NCBI GenBank assembly: GCA_017549905.1 | Contig: JAFYNC010000154.1 | Coordinates: 1-5,474, forward strand | Source of the DNA: Clostridia bacterium | Lineage (GTDB): Bacteria > Bacillota > Clostridia > Oscillospirales > Acutalibacteraceae | Reading direction: 5' to 3' | DNA: 5,474 bases | Part shown: piece after piece, positions 1 through 4,394 of the stretch | Position numbering within the stretch: position 1 is the first letter of the stretch | Layout of the letters: each line of letters starts with the position of its first letter | The notes under the pieces: model-generated | Database searches by the model: none | What the model saw: the letters and a program-made list of their open reading frames with translations, nothing else | Told to the model about the DNA's origin: nothing | Translations under genes and position numbers: made by a program

Positions 1-1072
1 AAATATAGATTTCCATATTTCTAACACCGAAAGAAACACAAGCACTCTCAGATGTCATAAACAAGTCAACGCCTGTAGGATGTTTTTTAATAAATCCGCC
101 TGTATCAGCCGCAACAGCATATCCGTAAATTATACTGCCGTCTGCCGACTTGATATACATTTTAGTACCATAAGGTATAACTTTAGGATTAACAGCAATA
201 TAACCCGGCTTTGGAGCAACACCGGTTGAGCATTTGTTGCCTGTATAGGTGTATGCAGTAGCTCTTACAGTCATTTTAGACTTGAAATTAACAGGATTTC
301 CGTTAGCATCAAGCTCAATATCTGACTGTGGCTTTAACACTGAAACTGATTTAACATCGGCACTTGTTTTTACAGTCTTAGGAGTTTCCTTTGTTCCAAC
401 AAGTTTTTTAGCATTAACTGCCGCTTTTATAACAGTTTCTTCTGTAACGGTTTTCTCAACTGAAACGCCGTTTTCAAACTTTTCAGTATATTTAACAAGC
501 TTTTCGCCCTCAGCACCATTTGAAATGGTCTTCTCAACACCCTTTTGGGTTTGAGCAGAATAAACAGTTTCAGTGGTATAAGGAATTTTTTCGGTATACT
601 CACCGGTAGCATAAGATACATCAATATAGTCAATATAAACTGTATCAGTAATTTTTGTATCTACCGACGGCTCAACATAATCGAAACCGTCAACTGTATA
701 ACCTGCTAATTTAAGAGCATCTGCAACTGTGCCGCCTGTGAATTCGATTTCCGCAGTGTTTTCACCGCAGGTTACATATACAGGGAATGCATACGCAATC
801 TTTACGTTTGTCACTCTGCCGCTTACAGATGTATCTTCGATTTTATAATTCTGTGATTTAAGGGCAACGCCTGAAATAACAGACATTATATTAGTGTTTA
901 ATGTGCGTACTGTGTAGGTATTTTCACCATCAAAAACATTTACGGTGTAAATGGAGCTGCCAAGTAAAGTAACTACTGCGATAGTGATAGCAGAGAACAC
1001 AGCTACGCATCCTACTCGCAAACGCTTACAAGATAAAACTCTTGTAAAACAGTACTTTATTTTTTCTATCAT
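1..1072 (-). CDS. DUF348/G5/3D-domain cell-wall protein, YabE-like (3' end beyond window)
   Basis: Predicted membrane-anchored peptidoglycan-active protein acting outside the membrane. The visible part is 357 residues from an ATG at 1072, preceded by AAAGGAG with 7-nt spacing. A basic N-terminus leads into one hydrophobic segment (about 20-38), a signal anchor or uncleaved signal peptide. Two DUF348-like repeats follow (about 46-90 and 97-145). A G5 domain spans about 152-228, with five spaced glycines (178, 186, 189, 202, 226). The C-terminal 3D domain starts near 268, with AADTGG (D323) and VDLF (D336). The first of the three usual aspartates is N295 (VNPKVIP). 3D domains are the double-psi-barrel fold of MltA/Rpf/YocH-type lytic enzymes, and G5 domains are linked to cell-wall or sugar binding. 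The frame is open at the window edge, but the domain is almost finished at RNMEIYI, so only a few residues are probably missing. Its own strong promoter lies at 1121-1149. The YabE-like domain order is firm; lytic activity is inferred. Confidence 0.88.
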   Translation of the reverse strand, partial: MIEKIKYCFTRVLSCKRLRVGCVAVFSAITIAVVTLLGSSIYTVNVFDGENTYTVRTLNTNIMSVISGVALKSQNYKIEDTSVSGRVTNVKIAYAFPVYVTCGENTAEIEFTGGTVADALKLAGYTVDGFDYVEPSVDTKITDTVYIDYIDVSYATGEYTEKIPYTTETVYSAQTQKGVEKTISNGAEGEKLVKYTEKFENGVSVEKTVTEETVIKAAVNAKKLVGTKETPKTVKTSADVKSVSVLKPQSDIELDANGNPVNFKSKMTVRATAYTYTGNKCSTGVAPKPGYIAVNPKVIPYGTKMYIKSADGSIIYGYAVAADTGGFIKKHPTGVDLFMTSESACVSFGVRNMEIYI

Positions 1073-1120
1073 CCAATGACTCCTTTGTATGAAAATTTGA
1101 TTTTCTCAAGTCGCTTGGCT

Positions 1121-1149
1121 ATTATAAACAATAAACCAACCGATGTCAA
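1121..1149 (-). promoter_or_regulatory. Perfect-consensus sigma-A promoter of the G5/3D gene
   Basis: On the minus strand TTGACA (1149-1144) and TATAAT (1126-1121) are separated by exactly 17 bp, a 12/12 match to the housekeeping consensus. Transcription should start near 1114, giving a leader of about 42 nt to the ATG at 1072 that includes the AAAGGAG ribosome binding site (1080-1086). Such a promoter predicts strong basal expression unless it is repressed. Confidence 0.85.
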
Positions 1150-1163
1150 ACCAAATAAAGTGC

Positions 1164-1194
1164 GCATTTTTGTATTTTTTGCACAAAAAAATGC
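1164..1194. repeat. AT-rich inverted repeat in divergent intergenic region
   Basis: GCATTTTT (1164-1171) is repeated in reverse complement as AAAAATGC (1187-1194) around a 15-nt T-rich loop. It lies 15 bp upstream of the -35 box of the G5/3D promoter. It could be a weak hairpin or a regulator site; with such low complexity, chance is also possible. Confidence 0.3.
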
Positions 1195-1207
1195 TTGTTT
1201 TCAAAAA

Positions 1208-1223
1208 GTTACAAAGTTGTAAC
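1208..1223. promoter_or_regulatory. 16-bp palindrome, candidate operator
   Basis: GTTACAAAGTTGTAAC has two 7-nt arms (GTTACAA/TTGTAAC) meeting around a 2-bp centre. The two-base centre suits a dimeric DNA-binding protein better than an RNA hairpin. It lies about 60 bp upstream of the -35 box of the G5/3D gene and about 180 bp upstream of the permease promoter, so it could act on either. The TGTAAC half-site resembles the TGTAA core of WalR boxes, but the arrangement is inverted rather than the WalR direct repeat, so I do not assign a regulator. Confidence 0.4.
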
Positions 1224-1404
1224 CTTTTAAAAAAGCCCATTACTGACATTTTTTGCCATTAATCTTGTGAATAATAACAAATTTTCGGCCCCTAACGACA
1301 TCTAAGAACTAAATTTTTGCCTTTTTATACCATCTTTAGTGCTGATTTAGACCGATTTTTTATCTTAAACACTAAATATCGTATATGACTTTTTTAAAAT
1401 TTTC
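1224..1404. other. AT-rich non-coding stretch with TTTAGT/ACTAAA repeats, no gene seen
   Basis: This is the middle of the 452-bp divergent gap. I find no convincing open frame with a ribosome binding site, and no recognisable purine, PreQ1 or similar riboswitch core. It holds copies of one short word: ACTAAAT at 1308-1314 and 1371-1377, and the reverse-complement TTTAGT at 1335-1340. The best pair forms an inverted repeat, ATCTTTAGTG (1332-1341) against CACTAAATAT (1370-1379), matching in 9 of 10 positions with a 28-bp spacer. That pair ends about 26 bp upstream of the permease -35 box, a plausible place for an activator or repressor. Confidence 0.35.
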
Positions 1405-1433
1405 TTTACAAAAATAAACTACTGTGATATATT
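1405..1433 (+). promoter_or_regulatory. Extended -10 promoter of the uracil permease gene
   Basis: TTTACA (1405-1410) and TATATT (1428-1433) are 17 bp apart, each one base from consensus, and the -10 is preceded by TGA (1425-1427), giving the extended -10 TGn element. Transcription should start near 1440, leaving a leader of about 85 nt before the ATG at 1525. Confidence 0.7.
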
Positions 1434-1446
1434 TAGGTAGAAGAAC

Positions 1447-1486
1447 GGCCATATATATTATATGTATATTACTCAGTATATATGCC
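1447..1486 (+). promoter_or_regulatory. Leader hairpin upstream of the permease gene
   Basis: GGC-ATATATA (1447-1457, one bulged C at 1450) can pair with TATATATGCC (1477-1486) around a loop of about 19 nt, just after the predicted transcription start. It is followed by AT-rich sequence and then the GGAGG ribosome binding site at 1511-1515. No T-tract terminator follows, and I do not see the PyrR-binding consensus, so attenuation by PyrR is not supported. The hairpin may only stabilise the messenger. Confidence 0.3.
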
Positions 1487-1524
1487 TGCTTTAAATTTAA
1501 GGAGTAAAACGGAGGAAGTAAAAA

Positions 1525-2901
1525 ATGAATCTCATCTACAAAGTAGAAGACAAACCCAAGTTTCCCCAGCTAGTTGTATTTGCTATTCAGCAATTACTCG
1601 CAATTATGGCAGCTACATTGGTAGTTCCCGTAATCATCAACTCAAATGCAGGACTCACAGGTAAAGATGCAATGAGCACTGCTGCTGCACTTTTTGGTGC
1701 AGGTATGGGCACTCTTATTTATGTTCTCTTCACAAAGAAAAAGAGCCCTGTTTTCTTAGGCTCTTCATTTGCTTTCATCGGTTCTATGACCGCAGCTTTT
1801 GCAGGTGCTGTCAGTGTATCAGTAGGTTATTTAGGTCTTATCATTGGTGCTATTCTTGCAGGACTTGTATATGTAGTAATTGCAATTCTTGTAAAATTAG
1901 TAGGTGTTGGCTGGTTAAATAAACTTATGCCACCCGTTGTAATTGGTCCTACAGTTGCAATAATCGGTTTATCACTTGCAGGTAATGCAGTTGGCGATTT
2001 GCAAAAGGCAAATGCAGGCGGCTCAGCACTTATTGCTATTGTTTGCGGACTTGTAACTCTTATTGTTACTACCGTTTGCTCAACCTACGGCAAAAAGATG
2101 GTAAAACTTATCCCCTTCATCTTAGGTATTCTTTCAGGCTATGCAGTAGCTGCTATATTCACAGTTATAGGTAATGTGGCAGGAATTGATGCTTTGAAGG
2201 TTTGCGATTTCTCACCTATTTCTGCTTTAGTTGCAGATGGTGTTAATCTTAATAGATTTATCACCATCCCTGACTTCACATTTATCACAGCACTCGGCGG
2301 CTTCTCAGAACTTAGCGGCTCTTATATTGGAACTATTGCTATGGCTTATATTCCTGTAGCGTTTGTTGTTTTCGCTGAACACGTTGCTGATCATAAAAAT
2401 ATTTCTTCAATTATCGGCAAAGACCTTTTGGAAGAACCCGGTCTTTCACGCACCCTCTTGGGTGACGGTGTAGGCTCTATGGCAGGCTCATTCTTTGGCG
2501 GTTGTCCTAACACCACATACGGTGAATCTGTTGCATGTGTTGCTATTACCCGTAACGCATCTGTAAGCACTATTATTACTGCTGCTATCGGCGCTTTGTT
2601 AATATCTTTCTTAGCACCATTTGTTGCATTCGTAAATTCAATTCCGTCTTGTGTAATGGGCGGCGTTTGTATGGCGCTTTACGGATTTATCGCAGTAAGC
2701 GGTCTTAAAATGGTACAAAAGGTTGACCTTAACCAAAACCGCAACCTCTTCGTTGCTTCTGTAATTCTTATTGCAGGTATCGGCGGCTTGTCACTCACCT
2801 TTGGCAAGATAACAATTACCTCTATTGCTTGTGCTTTAATTTTAGGTATTATTGTTAATATCATTCTTTCAAAAGAAAAGGTTGAAGAAACCGAAGAATA
2901 A
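1525..2901 (+). CDS. NCS2 family uracil/xanthine permease, UraA-type
   Basis: Integral membrane nucleobase:proton symporter, most like uracil permease. It has 458 residues against 429 in E. coli UraA; the extra length includes a Gly/Ser-rich segment before helix 8 (about 230-270). The ATG has GGAGG (1511-1515) with 9-nt spacing. Family marks include LGSSFAFI (78-85), GWLNKLMPPVVIGP (129-142), AEHV (284-287), DLLEEPGLSRTLLGDG (300-315) and FGGCPNTTYGE (324-334). E285 and E334 are 49 residues apart, exactly like substrate-contacting E241 and E290 of UraA, which favours uracil over xanthine. The NCS2 signature (Q/E/P)-N-x-G-x4-T-(R/K/G) appears as E-S-V-A-x4-T-R, with S335 and A337 replacing Asn and Gly. 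The C-terminus is a short charged tail (449-458). The gene stands alone between its own promoter and a strong terminator; no pyrimidine gene is adjacent. Family certain, substrate probable; I leave the symbol blank because uraA/pyrP usage varies. Confidence 0.93.
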   Translation: MNLIYKVEDKPKFPQLVVFAIQQLLAIMAATLVVPVIINSNAGLTGKDAMSTAAALFGAGMGTLIYVLFTKKKSPVFLGSSFAFIGSMTAAFAGAVSVSVGYLGLIIGAILAGLVYVVIAILVKLVGVGWLNKLMPPVVIGPTVAIIGLSLAGNAVGDLQKANAGGSALIAIVCGLVTLIVTTVCSTYGKKMVKLIPFILGILSGYAVAAIFTVIGNVAGIDALKVCDFSPISALVADGVNLNRFITIPDFTFITALGGFSELSGSYIGTIAMAYIPVAFVVFAEHVADHKNISSIIGKDLLEEPGLSRTLLGDGVGSMAGSFFGGCPNTTYGESVACVAITRNASVSTIITAAIGALLISFLAPFVAFVNSIPSCVMGGVCMALYGFIAVSGLKMVQKVDLNQNRNLFVASVILIAGIGGLSLTFGKITITSIACALILGIIVNIILSKEKVEETEE

Positions 2902-2916
2902 TAAATCAGAATTATT

Positions 2917-2944
2917 AAGCCCACCTTAAAGGTGGGCTTTTTTT
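2917..2944 (+). terminator. Intrinsic terminator of the permease gene
   Basis: AAGCCCACC (2917-2925) pairs with GGTGGGCTT (2931-2939) around TTAAA, giving a 9-bp GC-rich stem followed by a run of T to 2944, only 15 bp after the permease stop. The T-run overlaps the stop codon of the convergent phosphoesterase (2943-2945). On the minus strand the stem is followed by only a poor U-tract (AATAATT), so termination in that direction is likely weaker. Confidence 0.9.
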
Positions 2945-3416
2945 ATACATATTTAATTATTGGCATTATTCCGCTTTCGGTTATATCTATCACCGCATAA
3001 GAAGCTCTGCTTTCTCTGGGTTTTGAGCAAGAACCGGGATTCACAAAATACACACCATCTTCATATAATATTTCAGATACATGTGTATGGCCGTATAGCA
3101 CAATATCATAACCGTTTAGCCTTGCGGCCTCTTTAAGTCTTTCTTTTCCGTATTTAACATTATAGGTGTGCCCGTGGGTATAAAGAATTTTTCGTTTTTC
3201 TATATTGGCAATATTAACACAAGGCGCCATAGAGCCATAATCACAGTTGCCTGATACGGCGTGAAAAACTTTATTGGGATATAAAAACTCAAAGTCCTCT
3301 ATATCGGTTATATTATCCCCTAAAAAGAAAATATGCGATGCCTCATTTTCAATAGAAAGTATTTTATCTATCACATAGGTGTTTTTATGCGAATCTGAAA
3401 TTACAACAATTCTCAA
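2943..3416 (-). CDS. YfcE/MJ0936-family metallophosphoesterase
   Basis: Small cytosolic calcineurin-like phosphoesterase of 157 residues, the usual length for YfcE/MJ0936 proteins, which hydrolyse phosphodiesters with a two-metal (often Mn) centre. All metal motifs are present in order: D8-x-H10 (SDSH), G33-D34-N35, G56-N-C-D59, H81-G-H83 and G109-H110-T-H112. A typical VNPGSCSKPR segment follows (125-134). The start is TTG at 3416, with AGAGG (3427-3431) 10 nt upstream; no ATG lies in frame nearby, and MRIVVISDSH is the standard beginning of the family. In many Firmicutes a homologue sits next to rdgB/rph, but here it stands alone, divergent from the small-protein operon and convergent with the permease. 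The physiological substrate cannot be read from sequence. Confidence 0.93.
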   Translation of the reverse strand: MRIVVISDSHKNTYVIDKILSIENEASHIFFLGDNITDIEDFEFLYPNKVFHAVSGNCDYGSMAPCVNIANIEKRKILYTHGHTYNVKYGKERLKEAARLNGYDIVLYGHTHVSEILYEDGVYFVNPGSCSKPRESRASYAVIDITESGIMPIIKYV

Positions 3417-3458
3417 ATACCTTAAACCTCTTCTAAAAATTTTTTTATATACATATAT

Positions 3459-3487
3459 ATTAAAACAGATAACGGAGGAAATTGCAA
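3459..3487 (-). promoter_or_regulatory. Possible promoter of the phosphoesterase gene
   Basis: On the minus strand TTGCAA (3487-3482) and TTTAAT (3464-3459) are separated by 17 bp, about 42 bp upstream of the TTG start. The match is moderate, and the -35 box overlaps the first base of the divergent gene's ATG. The 70-bp gap is so AT-rich that alternative -10 boxes exist. I see no clear -35/-10 pair for the plus-strand operon. Confidence 0.35.
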
Positions 3488-3699
3488 TGAATAATCAAAA
3501 TTCTAACGAGTTAAACCTTAATGATATTGAAAAATTAAAATCCGAGGGTAACACAGAAAAGCTTATAAATAATCTGTCGCCTGAACAAAAGGAAAAACTT
3601 AATGCTGTTTTAAATGATAAAGAGGCTTTAGAAAAGGTGCTTAAAAGTCCACAAGCATTAGCGCTTATGAAGTTATTCGGCGGAGGTAAAAATGGATGA
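3487..3699 (+). CDS. Small uncharacterised helical protein (70 aa), first gene of operon
   Basis: I do not recognise a named family. The ATG at 3487 is preferred over an upstream in-frame one at 3379 because GGAGG (3474-3478) lies 8 nt before it and the longer frame would run back through the divergent phosphoesterase. The protein is soluble, charged and apparently all-helical. It has an Asn-rich start (1-12), a Lys/Glu-rich middle, then LSPEQKEKLNAVLND (30-44) and EALEKVLKSPQALALMKLFGG (46-66), ending in a Gly/Lys tail. The stretch L38-V51 resembles residues 8-21 of the next protein. Its last 8 bp overlap the next gene, so the two are probably translationally coupled. LND-E repeats of this kind loosely recall STI1/Tic40-type DP helices, but that is only a resemblance. 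Confidence 0.85.
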   Translation: MNNQNSNELNLNDIEKLKSEGNTEKLINNLSPEQKEKLNAVLNDKEALEKVLKSPQALALMKLFGGGKNG

Positions 3700-4039
3700 T
3701 TTAAGTGAAAAACTTGCCGGCATTCTCAATGACCCCGAAAGTATGGAACGTGTGCGAAAAATGGCGGAAAATATTTTGGGCGATAACGGTGAAGCGCCAA
3801 AGCCCGCTTCTCCCTTAGATGATTTAGGCAGTGTTCTTGGCGCCGCCGACATTCAGTCTATTATATCCATTATATCAAAGCTTAAAAATTCAGGCAACGA
3901 CCCACGCTCACAACTGCTTAACGCCTTAAAACCGCACCTCAGCGAGCCAAGGCGCGAAAAGGTTGACACTGCAATTAAAATTCTTAAGATGTTAGAGCTT
4001 TTACCACTTATGAAAGAAAGCGGTATTTTAAAACTATAG
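3692..4039 (+). CDS. Uncharacterised helical protein (115 aa), second gene of operon
   Basis: Function unknown. The ATG at 3692 lies inside the end of the preceding gene (8-bp overlap), with GGAGG at 3682-3686 and 5-nt spacing. Three parts are visible. The N-terminal helix pair (1-30), with ILNDPESMERV at 11-21, resembles the preceding protein. A Pro/Ala/Asp linker with PKPASPLDDL follows (36-45). The C-terminal helical region (50-115) has an Ile-rich helix (DIQSIISIISKL, 53-64) and a block of the form RSQLLNALKPHLSEPRREKVDTAI (72-95), then LKMLELLPLM. There is no signal peptide, membrane helix, cysteine or catalytic motif. The layout suggests a small adaptor or structural protein working with its neighbours. 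I believe comparable linker-plus-LKPxLSxxRxxK proteins occur in other Clostridia, but I cannot check this here. Confidence 0.85.
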   Translation: MDDLSEKLAGILNDPESMERVRKMAENILGDNGEAPKPASPLDDLGSVLGAADIQSIISIISKLKNSGNDPRSQLLNALKPHLSEPRREKVDTAIKILKMLELLPLMKESGILKL

Positions 4040-4051
4040 CATTGCAGAACC

Positions 4052-4059
4052 AGGGTGAT
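4052..4059 (+). promoter_or_regulatory. Ribosome binding site that selects a TTG start
   Basis: AGGGTGAT matches the 3' part of the ideal Shine-Dalgarno sequence GGAGGTGATC. The G run ends at 4055, leaving 8 nt to the TTG at 4064, a standard spacing. The alternative GTG start at 4055 would lie inside this site and has no better ribosome binding site of its own. Confidence 0.65.
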
Positions 4060-4063
4060 TTTT

Positions 4064-4363
4064 TTGGAAAACGATTTTAAAAGGCAACAACAAGCGGCAG
4101 TAGAACGTATGCGTCAGATGAATGCCAGAGCCACGCAAAGCAACTATAAAAGCCAACCCCCAAAAAAAGAGCAACCTGCCTGCGAGCCTCATATCAAAAA
4201 ACCTGCTGCTAAAAATTCGTTTTTAAGCGGAATTAATATTCCGTTTTTAGATAACCTTTCGTCAGACGGTGATACAGCGCTTATTTTAGGTCTTTTGCTT
4301 ATTCTTATAAGTGAAAACACCGATAAAACCCTATTATTTGCACTCATATATATACTAATATAA
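4064..4363 (+). CDS. Small protein with coiled N-terminus and hydrophobic C-terminus (99 aa), third gene of operon
   Basis: Function unknown. I choose the TTG at 4064 (beginning MENDFKRQQQ) over the GTG at 4055 because of the AGGGTGAT site; using 4055 adds three hydrophobic residues. The N-terminal 25 residues are Gln/Arg/Met-rich, charged and helical. A Pro/Lys-rich low-complexity linker follows (about 30-50), then NSFLSGINIPFLDNL (51-65). The C-terminus has two short hydrophobic segments (71-82 and 89-99) separated by SENTDK, the protein ending in LIYILI. They are short for full membrane helices and could form a hairpin or a peripheral or oligomerising patch. A D-x-(L-rich)-SE-x-x-D-(L-rich) tail is, to my recollection, seen in small sporulation-associated or unknown proteins of Clostridia; this is inference. 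The gene starts 24 nt after its neighbour's stop, so it is co-transcribed, and a terminator follows directly. Confidence 0.8.
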   Translation: MENDFKRQQQAAVERMRQMNARATQSNYKSQPPKKEQPACEPHIKKPAAKNSFLSGINIPFLDNLSSDGDTALILGLLLILISENTDKTLLFALIYILI

Positions 4364-4391
4364 AAACTGCCGCATTTTTTGCGGCAGTTTT
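4363..4391. terminator. Bidirectional intrinsic terminator between convergent genes
   Basis: AAAACTGCCGC (4363-4373) pairs perfectly with GCGGCAGTTTT (4381-4391) around ATTTTTT. This gives an 11-bp stem with A-tract and T-tract on either side, so it works in both directions. It begins at the last base of the small-protein operon's stop codon and lies 3 bp from the symporter's stop (4395-4397). Confidence 0.92.
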
Positions 4392-4394
4392 GTT

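Noticed and set aside
249..633. Open frames on both strands inside the G5/3D gene (plus 249-554, minus 427-633)
   Set aside because: They lie wholly within the G5/3D coding sequence in other frames, have no ribosome binding site and give low-complexity translations; they are shadows.
1208..1229. The GTTACAA/TTGTAAC palindrome as an intrinsic terminator
   Set aside because: Its arms are AT-rich with a 2-nt centre, the following T-run is short and interrupted, and no gene ends nearby to be terminated.
1434..1524. Purine riboswitch or PyrR attenuator in the permease leader
   Set aside because: The leader is only about 85 nt. I find neither the conserved loop sequences of a purine aptamer nor the PyrR-binding consensus, and there is no terminator before the start codon.
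1482..1664. Plus-strand frame of 60 codons overlapping the permease start
   Set aside because: Its ATG has no ribosome binding site, it overlaps the well-supported permease in another frame, and its translation resembles nothing.
3379..3486. Upstream in-frame extension of the first small operon gene to an ATG at 3379
   Set aside because: It would run through the divergent phosphoesterase start and promoter region. The ATG at 3487 has an ideal GGAGG at 8-nt spacing.
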